Shown one piece after another: positions 39,528 to 51,072 of a stretch of DNA of 64,000 bases. The notes beneath the pieces are model-generated. The model was not told where the DNA came from and did no database searches. It was given only the letters and a program-made list of their open reading frames with translations. The stretch spans positions 27,480 to 91,479 of the forward strand of contig ADNK01000872.1 in assembly GCA_000320545.1 (NCBI GenBank), written 5' to 3'. The DNA is from Bigelowiella natans CCMP2755. Taxonomy: Eukaryota > Cercozoa > Chlorarachniophyceae. A program made the translations under genes and the position numbers. The number at the start of each line of letters is the position of its first letter. The first letter of the stretch is position 1.

Positions 39528-40269
39528 CTCGTCCTAAAGAAACTTGTTTCTACTACTACTCACATGTCGAGGATTTCATAGTAGATGAGCAGCAGCTAGC
39601 TTTCTACTACTACTCACATGTCGAGGATTTCATAGTAGATGAGCAGCAGCTTTTTCAGAGTATGGTCAGAGCTCATTGTGCAAAATTTTATAATGGGCAT
39701 AAGCAAGCGGCCCATATCCTCGCCATGGATAATCCCAGCGATGATGGCCTGAATTGTTCGACGATTTAAGAACATCAGCATGCAACGTGTATACAGTAGT
39801 CACAATGATACAACGTGATGACTAGACATTATGAGGGAGGGGGTGGAAAAAAAAAACAAAAGGATCCACTAAAGAGCATCTTACTTTCATTGCTGCTGTT
39901 TTATCCTCATCTTTCTTAGATTCAAGCTGCTTGATTAATCCCTCGGTCTGCAAAACAACAAACAAATAAGAAGTGCAAGGGAATCAGTTGATGATGGTGG
40001 GATTCAGACAGATACAACATGTGTTATAATTAAGATAGAATGCAAATATTAAAACAACATCATAATATATCGCTTCCAATTACGGAAAAACGTACGAAAG
40101 GGATTGAAATAGGTCACGAGCATTAAGGGGCGGGCAAATGGTGAAAAAGGTAGGTCGCCCTCGTCAGCGTCTAGGGTTGAAAACATCAGTCTGAAAATAC
40201 CTTTATGGGATCTGCAACATCCGTGGGAAGCAGCAACGTACACTCCCTTTCCAGAGCGGTCGTTGGCAT
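35445..40269 (-). CDS. COPB1: Coatomer subunit beta (beta-COP)
   Basis: COPI coat scaffold subunit for Golgi-to-ER and intra-Golgi transport. Twelve exons: 40269-40201, 39947-39885, 39748-39618, 39342-39298, 39177-39037, 38902-38797, 38688-38621, 38539-38395, 38130-38039, 37846-37741, 37521-37448, 37320-35445. They sum to 971 residues with consistent phases; animal beta-COP is 953. The N-terminal HEAT trunk shows NLVHPNEYVRGSTLRFLCKL, FPNLIPDAPELIE and RNAFLMLFHASEQKAM. The appendage region shows VYAEAYLTVLDYDILLDILV, VVNQTSESLQNLTVELN, IHMDIMDYIHPAACTDTEFR, SMWAEFEWENKVSV and ALSLGDKI. Poly-Asp and Lys/Glu loops lengthen the linker. The ATG at 40269 follows an acceptor, so a 5'UTR exon is likely. 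Confidence 0.97.
37989..38034. repeat. (AT)n in beta-COP intron
   Basis: AT dinucleotide run immediately beside the donor of exon 38130-38039. The intron starts only a few bases from the repeat. Confidence 0.9.
39406..39526. repeat. Twin (AT)n tracts in beta-COP intron
   Basis: Two long AT runs (about 39406-39440 and 39462-39526) separated by about 20 bp of unique sequence, in the intron between exons 39748-39618 and 39342-39298. Confidence 0.9.
39547..39651. repeat. 54-bp duplication copying an exon end and its donor site
   Basis: Two near-identical copies with 54-bp period start at 39547 and 39601. The 39601 copy carries the end of beta-COP exon 39748-39618 and its GTGAGTAGTAG donor. The 39547 copy lies wholly in the intron and repeats the exon end and the donor. 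Use of the distal donor would read through a TGA, so only the proximal donor gives a normal protein. Confidence 0.9.
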
Positions 40270-41246
40270 GTTCTCGGAGGGCTAAAAAAGAAGAGATGGG
40301 GGGGTGTCGTCTGTTGCTTTATGCTCAGTGCGGAGATTGTTGATGATATCGTCTTGATACAGGCCATTTCTACTCTACGACAATCAAATTGCTCTGCTAG
40401 AAAAGAAGGGTCAACACATGTGAACAAGAGCAAAATCTTAGCGGGATATATCGTAGATTGAGTGCTACATAGAGGCTTGTTGTTGCTGTGTTGTGTTCGA
40501 TATTCATCATTCGACGATGATGAGGTCATCATTCAATTTGTATCTTCTGGCTTGTCATCGTCATCCTAAATAGATCTAAACATGTAAGGCCATATTCGGA
40601 ATGTCGTAACCGTGGTTTCCATGTCGCAGGGATGTAGAAGACTGGAAAGTACGCATTTTTAAATAAAAAATAAGACAATGACAACTAGATCTACGGCGCA
40701 GCTAGAACAGCGAGCGAGTAGGAATTCCAAGTTAAAAAAAAGGTGCAGTAGTTAATCCATTTTCAAGTCAATAATAACCATAAATAGGTCAAAAATACTG
40801 TGGTAATGTCCAGGTTGTTGTACATTCTTGCACACAAATTGTTATCGTTATCATCATCATCATCATCATCATCTAAGTAGTAAAGTAGGTCTGCATCTAA
40901 ACCAGATGTTTTCGGGTTATTAGAATGCACCAGACAGCTGAATGATCACTGCAACAATCACGCAACAACAATTTAGCAACAATATTACCGAATTATTTTC
41001 CTACTACGTGCGTCGATCGATCCTCCCCCTCCTTGCTACTTACTACTGCTGCACTGGAACTATAATACAGCAGAGTTCACTGCTGCAGTAAGAAGAAGAA
41101 GAAGAAGAAGTGCATAGGTCGGTGTCAGTCTTCTACAGCAAGAGCCGGAACTAGACAGGAGCTCACAGTAGTAGCTAGCTAGCATCATCAGGCGAACATT
41201 AAGGACACACACCGAGCAGCCGAATCTTGGAATACATTAGAAAGTA
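40270..41246. other. Divergent gap, beta-COP / glycosyltransferase
   Basis: Presumed promoter region. It probably holds the 5'UTR exon of beta-COP (about 40280-40530). (ATC)n lies at 40850-40875 and (GAA)n at 41092-41110. No other gene and no CATG/CTAG island apart from one short TAGCTAGCTAGC at 41172. Confidence 0.5.
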
Positions 41247-42533
41247 ATGCACGAGATAAGGGCCCGTCGGCTTGGCGAGCACACAAATAAGAATAATGAC
41301 AAAGATGCCACCACCACCACCACCACCACCGACAGCACCACTACAAATTCGACTCGACGGACGCAATCGGAGCGCAAAGTCGGGGGCATGTCTAAAAAGC
41401 TGCTTATCATCATCATGACGAGCTGCGCGGTTGGACTTGTGCTATTGAAATGGGCAACAAAACCTAGTTCCTCCTCGCCTTCTTCTCCTTCGGGGGGTTA
41501 TTGCTACTCTGCCGATAAAAGTGTGGATATCAGTTCTTGGTCAGATCGGAACATACCAAAGGATGCTATTGGGGCTAAATACATCACTCCGACTAAGCTC
41601 GAGGAATTAAGGAAGAGCGACAAGATTCCCACTTTAGAATCAGGTTGCTGTTGTTTTTCTATCAGATGACTGTAAGCAAAATGATGATGATAATGATGAT
41701 GATGATGATGATGATGATGTGTTTGTTAACCCACAATCATTCATTCCGTAATAATGTATCAGGAGTTCCTAAAATTATCCATCAAACATGGCCGAATTGG
41801 AAAATAGAGGAGAGTTCACCTGAGTACAAACAGTGGTCATCTTCATGGGGGTAAGTTAAAGTCATCATCACATAAAAATGCTTAAGATTTATCACAGCAG
41901 AGCTAAATTGTGCTTGTTGGACACCTGTATTGCTGGACTAAATAAACTTAAAATTGTGTGTGTTGTTGTGTTTATATCAGAGCTTGTCACCCAGACTGGC
42001 TTCATGTTCTATGGGATGATTGTGATATTCGCAAGTTGTTCCAGATTCATCTCCCTGAATTTCTAGAGTAATTATCGTTTCCTATATCATCATCATCATC
42101 ATCATCAATCCAACAATTAGCATCATTATGAGTCTCTATGCTTCCTCTTCCTCCTCCTTCTTCCAACAGGGTCTTCGATAATTATCCAAATCCTGTACAG
42201 CGAGCCGACATTTTCAGATGCCTTGTTGGGAAAGTCTATGGGGTAGTAATAGTAATAGTGGTAGTAGCAGCAGTTGTTGTTCTTCTTCTACCAACAAAAT
42301 ATCATCTACGAGAAAATTACAACTCACAATCCGAACTTATGTGCAAAGGGCGCTTACGTGGATATGGATTATGAATGCACAGGAGGTAGTAATAGAACAC
42401 CGTTATACATATACATAATGCACCCCGTCGTTGAGTATTTATTTCTACTGTGACTATGAAATGGACTACTACTTCGACTTGATGTAGTAGTAGTAGTAGT
42501 AGTAGTAGTAGTTGTACTCAAATAATAATAATA

Positions 42534-42564
<31 letters not shown>

Positions 42565-42980
42565 CGGGGTAAAAAGGAATTGATGGTCCTACTGGATTAA
42601 ACCCACCTGCTTCAAGCCAGTGTAAGGTAAGATACTGCCATCATCATTGTCATCATTCATATGTGCTAGTATTTAATAATTACGTCATGTCAGGTATTTG
42701 TGGTTTCTTCTCCCGATCCTGAACACGATGGTGTATTGCAGAATGCATTTATGGCATCGGTACTACTATTGTTATTTCACCATATAACATAACATTCAAT
42801 GCTTAATTAGTTGATATTAGTGGGTGGATTGGATTGGTGGAGTGATGCTAATTAAACAACGACAACAATTAGGTTCCACAGCACCCATATTGGGATGAAG
42901 TCTTCAAACTTGCCGTTGAAAGAAGGTGGTAAAAGTGTTAGAATAGATTAATAATCTTGAGTAGGATGATGGATGTCTGG

Positions 42981-43013
<33 letters not shown>

Positions 43014-43584
43014 CAGTGGGTGGTCATTCCGATGCAATGTTGTCTTGACACGGCACCACATAGCAATTATCATTTCGTATTACTACTTGAGAGGGAGGGT
43101 AGAATGATCCATCATCATTAATATTACTATTTCAGGACCACGTTAAATGGGCGAATATTTGGCGAAATTCCGATACACAATACAGGGCCAGGATTAGTCT
43201 CTGATGCATATCTTCGGCTTCCAGAAGGTTGCTACTATTATTCTCGTATTATTATTCTCGTATTATTATTATATAGGAAAAGATACTACATATATCCTCG
43301 TTGACATGAGAATACTCCTCAACCAAATCCAGGAGATGTTAAAGCTGCAGTGTGTGGTCTAAATGCAACCGAGTTTTCAGGACAGGTCACAGATAAACAA
43401 TGGGATTTTCGGAAAGAATGAATTGAGAGAATAATAGTATTTGTTGTTTGTATTGCCCAGGCGCTTGGAATTGCACCATATGCGGTATGTATAAAAAAGT
43501 CCTTCAAAACTGAGAGAAGAGAGTTTGTGGGAGGAAGACGAGAAGGAAGAAGATATTGCAAGATGGGATGAGTAGTTGACAGAC

Positions 43585-43616
<32 letters not shown>

Positions 43617-43722
43617 TGACCACCACATACATACTACTCGGTGTACATTATAGTATTCAGCACATACATATATACTACTGTGTTCCTTTTAGTATTCAGC
43701 AGCCCGATCCATTTCACTACCA

Positions 43723-43760
<38 letters not shown>

Positions 43761-43967
43761 GACACTACTACTGACACAATAATACCGATGATAATAATAG
43801 GTTCATAGAAATGCAGGATCGTGGTGTGCGTGCCGTTTCCCAGCTATAAATTTTATATGTTGGAACAAATGCCGGGGTAAGATGAAGAAGTACATACCTT
43901 CCATGTACAGAGATCTCACTAGGCACAAGAAGAAGGTAAAACAATCTCAAGAAACATATATTTTTGT

Positions 43968-44009
<42 letters not shown>

Positions 44010-44108
44010 TTACGAAGAGAGTGCATTACATTCATTTGCCCCACCTAGGTTGAAAGTGGTGAAAAGCTTAGCCCTGAAGATCAAGTCACATGGAACCTGT
44101 ACTTCTAA
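41247..44108 (+). CDS. OCH1/GT32-like Golgi glycosyltransferase
   Basis: Type II membrane glycosyltransferase of the OCH1 (GT32) superfamily, probably Golgi and using a nucleotide-sugar donor. Starting at 41247 there is a basic, Thr-rich cytosolic tail, then a signal anchor (KKLLIIIMTSCAVGLVLL). About 12 phase-consistent exons follow. GVPKIIHQTWPNWK is the family opening motif. HPDWLHVLWDD precedes YPNPVQRADIFRCLV, and GAYVDMDYECTG supplies the DxD metal/nucleotide-sugar site. NAFMASVPQHPYWDEV and HNTGPGLVSDAY follow, then VHRNAGSWC near the end. The stop at 44106-44108 follows NLYF. Many introns carry trinucleotide microsatellites (GAT, TAG, CTA). Acceptor sugar and specificity cannot be read from the sequence. 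Confidence 0.85.
42490..43760. repeat. Trinucleotide microsatellites in glycosyltransferase introns
   Basis: Separate runs inside introns: TAG (about 42487-42513), GAT (about 42536-42563 and 42980-43012), CAT (about 43582-43616) and CTA (about 43727-43760). An AT run follows at about 43969-44007. Nearly every intron of this gene has one. Confidence 0.85.
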
Positions 44109-44329
44109 CTTTCAACACTGAATAATGCCAGCATAATTTATGTATCCTTACAAAATATAAAATGTATGTTTGAAATTATTCCCAACGACTCTTCGTTTTT
44201 ATACCGTAGATATTCTCATCTTTGGCAAGGCTACTATGATAAATATGGGGAGTTTGAGGATGCTTGAGCTTTGACAAGTTGGAGGTTTAGATCAAAGTAT
44301 TTTCACTCTCATCCACGCAAAGCATAGTA

Positions 44330-45720
44330 GTACTCCAACGATCATTATTTAGATTGTCACAAATTCGAGTAGTCACATATCATTGCGCGCACTTGTAGCC
44401 GGCATGCTCTATAATTGCTCACAAGTGCATTAATATATCAATATCGTTGTGTTAGCTACCTCTAGATTAACTCTCCAATCACAACTCAAGATGTCGTGCA
44501 ATGCTTGGCGAAACCTGCTAATTTTGAGTAGAAATCGCCCACCATATGTCTAGCATCATATTTTCTGTATGCAACACCACGCTAGCATGATGCCAACTAC
44601 AACTTTATTATTCTAGTATTACTCGTGATAATGCAATGTTCTGTAGATGTGTATGTGGTGGCAGCACCGGACGCAGCTCTAATGATGATGCTAATGGCGG
44701 CTGAGGCTGACGTACGTGCATGCTGCTGCATGCTAGCATGTGATAAGTACGCGTTGCCGCATCGTAATATCATTAATTTACGCGCCGTATCTAGCACATC
44801 TGACATGCTTTTATCAGCGTTATGGTTTGTGTTCATGCAAGTTTATACAATCACAGCTTCTCGAGTTCCCCAACATGTACGTATGCCTTTCTGTGCATGC
44901 GCATAGCACTACAGCGAGCAGCAAGCTGTTCGATATTTAATAATGGTCTCTACATGATGCTAGGTGCTACGACCGATTCAATTCATGTGTGGCCCCTGCT
45001 TGCTTGGTTGGTGCGCAATGTCGAAAATTCCTTGCAGAACGTTGCAGTAAGTTTGTGTGACCGCCCCTCCTAGCCTGCCCTAGCTATCTCTGCAGACTAG
45101 CACATACAATATTGCTGCGGCGCATATGATATAATTCAAAACCGTTCGCTCGCGCGAGCTGCACGTCGCGGGTTGTGTGCAACAATGTCACATCATTCGC
45201 AAACACTAAACACAATCGCAAAAACTAATGAACACAACATTAGTGCTGCAACCGTCGCATTACATAGTTACATTAGGATTAGTATTGGATAAATGTAATT
45301 ATTTCATTACACACTTCTCGCATGTCTAAATGTGCCATTATTCATGCAGCATGCAGCTGATGGTCTCTAAGTCATCATGACTGTGTTGCCAATGATGGCA
45401 TAGGCTAGCTAGTCACTGAAATAACGGAAGTAGCAGCTGTGCACTGTCCACCAAACGCGATTACAGGCTGGATCACAAGGTTAAAAAGGAATGTTTCCAT
45501 CATGGTCCATACACAGCATAGCTGATGGTAGATGCCAAGAGCAAGGCAAAGACTTGATAGGTAGTTACGCTGCTAAACATAATTTGCAACACATCATGGT
45601 CCATACACAGCATAGCTGATGGTAGATGCCAAGAGCAAGGCAAAGACTTGATAGGTAGTTACGCTGCTAAACATAATTTGCAACACATCTAAATGCACGC
45701 CCATCCACGTGGTTTTGACG
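44330..45720. other. Palindrome-rich intergenic island G (convergent gap)
   Basis: Between the glycosyltransferase (+) and the LRR gene (-). Contains GCATGCTGCTGCATGCTAGCATG, CGCGCGAGCTGCACG and many CTAG/CATG words, and ends in a 94-bp tandem duplication. No supported gene. Confidence 0.7.
45498..45689. repeat. Two tandem 94-bp copies
   Basis: An exact direct repeat. The sequence beginning CATCATGGTCCATACACAGC at 45498 recurs at 45592 and runs to about 45689. It is non-coding, at the edge of island G just downstream of the LRR gene. Confidence 0.95.
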
Positions 45721-45806
45721 ACGATTGTCCTGTCCAAACTAGGCCATTCTGCATTATGTATAATATATCAGTACGTAGCTATTTATTAGACCCTCGGAGG
45801 CTCAAA

Positions 45807-48746
45807 TCATTGCAAGGAACATATCTTTGTTTTTGGATTATTCTCTTGCCCTTTCGTTATCTGATGGACATCAATTTCTTCATCCTCTTGGGAATTGGCT
45901 TTGATCATTTGAAGCAGAGCTTTCACTTCTTTCGGAAGACGCCATTCCCATAATCTATTTCCTTGGTATTTCAAAGATTTTAGAGCCACTAATTTCCCAA
46001 GCTCTTTTGGCAGTGATTTGAGCATGTTGCTGCTCAAATCAAGTTTTTTCAGATCTGAGAGGACCCCGAGAGAATCTGGAATCGAGCATAAGTCGTTGCT
46101 GTTCAACTGCAAGACCTGGAGATTCTTAAGCCCTCCCATCTTCTCTGGGATGGATTTTAGTCGATTGTTAGACCCAACGAGAGTTTGTAGGTTCCTCACA
46201 CGGCTAATGGCTTCCGGTAAGGACGTTAGATTGTTATTCTTCAGATTTAAATTCACAAGTGATTTTAGCTTTCCGATGGAGTCTGGCAAGCTCTTCAGAA
46301 CGTTTCGGGTGACATACAATCGTTGTAAACTCAAGCAATCTCCCACCGTGGTGGGCAAGGAGTGCAGGTTATTCGATGTTAAATTCAGGGTTTGAAGCCT
46401 TGCTAGCCCTCCAATACCATCTGGCAATGATCCTAGCTTATTCCAGGAGACATCAAAGTGTTTCAACGCCACAAGATTGTATATGCTATCGGGCAGACGT
46501 TCCAAACTCACGCAAACTCTCAAAGTGGCTAAATGTGTATTTTGAGCCTTTATCTCAGGAAGCGAGCTTATGTTTGGATTGTCAGTCAATATGAGCTGTG
46601 GTAATGGTGTTCTCCATATACCTGTCATTTAATAATAACCACATTTAAAGCTCAATTCTAAGTATCAAATACCATTTACTCCACCACAGCAACACTCCAT
46701 GGCTACCTTCCTACCCACCCACCCAAAAATAAGGTAGTTAAAAAAATCAATGCAATTAGTATTCCTTTCACTCCTTCGACACCACCGTCATGCTACTACT
46801 ACCAGGAAAAAATCAAAACCGAAAAAGTCCTACTAAATTTAATAATCACCACATGGGAGCGATTCTAAATCATTGTTTGATATTTCCATCGAATACAAGC
46901 TGCTCAAATTGGCAATGTCAGGGGGCAGAGATTTGAGGCTATTATGCGAAACCCTAAGTGACTGCAAGGCCGTAAGACTGCCTAACTTTGGAAGTGAAAC
47001 AAGAACATTTTCGGATATGTCCAGGTGTTCCAGTGCTGTGCATCCTCCTACGCACAGTTGATAATATATCGGTGTTGTTCTTAATTCAACAAATCTGGAA
47101 ATCAATCTACCCTCCTACCGATGATTTAATTTATAGAGCACATCATCCCATCATGACACGAGACATGATCTACACATACCACAAGCATCTACGTGCAATT
47201 ACTTCTGGTACTACGCAGATCAAATACATACAGCAATTTAAAAGTGAGATTATATTATACACATATAAATCTATGATCCTTCTTCGTGCTTGCCATGATC
47301 ACCATGATCCATGGTTATTAGCGAAATTCAAATCCGGTTGATACCTAGTTCATCTGGTAAACTGGTAATCTTATTTCTGCTCAGATCTAGCCTTCTGAGA
47401 CGCTTCAGTTTCAATATCTTTTTTTTTATTGCAGGAAAAACTATAAGTGTTTTTGCGGATAGAAAAGGCAAAATTTCATTTTAGCAAGAAATGTGTAGAT
47501 TACATAAGAATATAGATAGTATTCATCATCATCCCCCTGTGATAAATCGCCGCATAATTATGCTCACTGTCTACTTAATACTACCTCCACAGGAATTGTG
47601 CATAGTTTATTCTTATTCAGAAAGAGCTTCTCCAAGGAGTGCAGTCCCCCAATGGTGCGTGGAAGGCTTGAGAGTCCATTTGACTTTAAAGATAGAGACT
47701 CCAACCTCTTCAGATTATCACAGATCTTCGATGGGAAATGTTGCAATTTGTGACTGTCAGCAACTAAACTTTTAAGATTTACTAGCTCACCAACCCACTC
47801 TCCAAGAATTTCAGTTCCCTCCCTTGGGATAAACTTCATCGGTGGAAATACTAGCAAGGAGCGGTCAGAAATGGTTCGGTTCCATATCTTAAGTACAAGC
47901 ATTCGCACGGCTTTCACGCATGAACGCTCGAGAACAGTTGAACGTGGGGACGATGACAACAACGACGACGACGTTGACTTCCTGATGTATGTGAGTGAGT
48001 ACGTACGTATGTATGTGTATAAACGATGGTAGCTACAGAAGGCAAAAACTAAACTAGACTAGAGCTGTATATTTACAGATATTTCACAACCAATTACGAT
48101 TGACTTATTCTATCACTACTACAAGCTGAGAAAGCTCTATGTTACCTGCTAGATTTGCTGCTGCTGCTGCTGCCTAACTTGTTTTGGTATGTTTGTTCAA
48201 AACCAATCAAAGCTTTGTAAAGTCCAGCAACTTTGGCAGCGTGATTTTCGAGTATTGTATTCGTCCATGGTGCGGAAGTAGTGAATCGATACAATGCGTC
48301 AATAGCTTGGAATGCGATAGCGGTTGCTCCTTCAATTGGAGCTTGTCCCGACCGACTTGCAGCAGCGGCGCATATCTTACACTCAGTAAGAAAATCACGC
48401 ACTTTCACCCAATCAATGATTACCCTCTTCGATTCTAAACTTTTTCTCCGCCTTTTGTGTGGCATTTGGTCTCTGTTGTACGTATATCAATAAAAGTAAT
48501 GATCATGGTCGTGTACAACAATTACGACATCCATTTATCAAAGACCACGTCGATAGGAATACCTTGCAGGAATGGTAGGAATGCCTCTATGTAATGACGG
48601 CCGCGGCAGTCTTTGATGATGTTTCTGTTCACCATCATTGGTGCATCTGCTATCACCGGTGTCATCGTCACTGTTATCATTATCTCCCTGGAGTGACCGC
48701 CGGCAACTAACATCTGAGTAATAAGTGCATGCATACCAATGTTCAT
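45807..48746 (-). CDS. Leucine-rich repeat protein (SHOC2/PIRL/LRRC40-like)
   Basis: Intracellular LRR protein with no signal peptide or membrane helix. Exons 48746-48737 (only 10 nt), 48713-48563, 48472-48146, 47981-47585, 47417-47345, 47047-46850 and 46621-45807 sum to 656 residues with all phases consistent. The N-terminus is acidic/Ser then Lys/Arg-rich, followed by a helical region (VRDFLTECKICAAAAS to GLYKALIGFEQ). Some 15 or more typical 23-residue repeats follow, of the kind LxxLDLSxNxLxSLPxxIGxL (for example LKKLDLSSNMLKSLPKELGK). The tail is polar. Such repeats occur in Ras-group scaffolds and phosphatase-binding proteins, but nothing here fixes a partner. The acceptor of exon 47417-47345 follows a run of nine A. 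The 10-nt first exon rests on phase and splice signals only. Confidence 0.75.
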
Positions 48747-48818
48747 TCTCTCCTCTTAACGGTCGACTTCCAAACGTCGTTTCTTGGAGCAGCAGTTAAA
48801 TAATACAAGCACACACAC

Positions 48819-48821
<3 letters not shown>

Positions 48822-48864
<43 letters not shown>
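48822..48864. repeat. (GA)n between the tandem LRR and CLU-like genes
   Basis: GA dinucleotide run occupying much of the 143-bp gap between the CLU-like stop (48890) and the LRR start (48746). This tandem gap has no CATG/CTAG island. Confidence 0.9.
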
Positions 48865-48868
<4 letters not shown>

Positions 48869-48889
48869 CAGTTTCACTTATATGAAATC

Positions 48890-51031
48890 TTATTTTCTGT
48901 TCCTATTTTCTTTCTTGGTACCACCTGTGGGTGTTTTAGGTAGAGTCGGCACATTGACAGGAGCATCAGGAATTTGACGATGAGCTCCGTTAATTGCAGC
49001 ACCGAATGTTGCCCAGTTCATCATTCCCATAAATTTACATTTCCCTCCCATTAATTTAAAGACGACAGGACTCGAACTGCTCTTCTTAATTTCCTCGTTT
49101 TTGTAGTTTTTTTCCCCTTCATCCTCTTCATCTGCCAATTTTTTCTCTTCGGGTATGCTAATGGGAGGTATTAAGTTACTGTTTATTATAGTCTTGGAAA
49201 GGGAAGAATGGTTAAGATTGAGCGTCATACTACTTTCAAACAAGACATGGCCACCTGTATCTTTCAAAGCTGCATCCACGACTCCACCAGAGCAGCTCTT
49301 CCCAGCACCTCTCTTCGGAAACAAGGATTCCAGCCTATTATTAGATACCGGTGAATAACAATTATCAATATCATCACTAAATCATCAATGTATCATGTTC
49401 GTCAGCAAGCAATAATGACTATAGTATATGGAAGCTGATGATGATAAACACTGGTGATACCGCATCTAATGCATCCGAGAGAATGATACCAATGTGCCTT
49501 CGAGCATGTAATTGCAATAATCTGGCTGAATACAGTATATGATCATGATCATCATCTTTTTGGGGTCGTAGTCGTCTGGTGATGCCGCTGTCCCCATAGT
49601 CGTCGTCGTCGCCCCATTGTGCCACCCATTCTTGGTTTCCGAAATAGTAAGAAAAGTTGAAGAAACCCTCCTCGTCAAATTCACAGAATCGGAGAAGATC
49701 TATTTGCCAGGAACGCTGCCGAGCCGCATCCACTAAATCCTCTGCTGATTGGACCCCTGCCGACGAGACGAACAAGGACAAGACCAAGGTTAGAATAATA
49801 ATAATCGATTTTAAGATTGATATATCTGATCCCCGAGATAAGACAGTAGGAGCAATTACACTATTTCTTGTAATCACTTTGGTTAAGGTTAGGAGGGTGT
49901 TTTCAGTATATCACTATCTCCTCATATTCTCGTGCTCACAATCCTATTGGAACAACTTACCCTTTAGCTGCGATGATGGCACACACCGAGAGAGAAGATC
50001 AGCGCGTCTTTCGAGGCTCATTCGCTCAGCTTTTGGCAGCAGCTCTGTGATCGTGATCATTTTAATAATAGCAACAGCACAGGTACGTATTATCACAAAT
50101 GCAGACAGTATTTTACCACTCATTTATTGAGATATTAGGATAGTAAATCCCGTGTGACAAATAATGTTCAATTCGATAATTACTACATCAAGTTGAGTAG
50201 TAGGAACCAGGAGGGATACATTTATGTACTAGTAGTAGTACCATGGGGAAATCCTCCTCCTCCTCCACCTTCCAAATCCTTATCTGTGATCACCAGCATA
50301 CTTGAGGCTATCTTCCTCATCATGTGCTCATCTGGCTTAAATTGCCATTCCGCAAGAAAAGAGCTGCGGAATCGCATGCCACAAATTAGGTGATGAACGC
50401 ATTTGTTCTCCAACGTATAGTAGGAAGGAGTTGAAGCGATGTGGCGGTTGGTCCCCCCTTTCCTGTCTGCTGTCGTTTCCACCCCTGATGTCATTTCAGT
50501 CAAGGTCTTGACAAAGTCGAATCCGAAGCACTGCTTCATCTCGAATGGCACTTTCTTATTCCAAAGAAGTAGAGACTCCTGAGGTAACAACCAAAACAGG
50601 TAATATTATTCATGGCTTACATATTCGTCAAAATTTTCGAAACCATTATAATCTGCAGATGAGCAAGATTGAACAAGTAACCAACTTTTTAGTCTCGAAA
50701 TCTACTACCTTCTTGCAGCCACTGTGGTTAGCTTTAGTTTCTGCTTCCTCAAGGTGGTTGAAGGTGATCTGGTTCAATAGTCTCTTAATTTCCGTATCAA
50801 CTTCAAAAAGCCTCCACATCCTCAGGCCTCTTCGTATTATGTGCTTTAAGGATCTAGAAATCATCTCGGCAACAATTCGACTCCTCAAAATTTTCAATAT
50901 GGAAAGTTGGCGTTGCGTGGTGGAGATCCGAGCCGATGACGATGATGCTTTGTTCTTACATACAAACGGAAGATACATAATATACAATTTAATAGAATCA
51001 TCATGCAGGTAGTGAATATATGTGCGTATGT

Positions 51032-51072
<41 letters not shown>

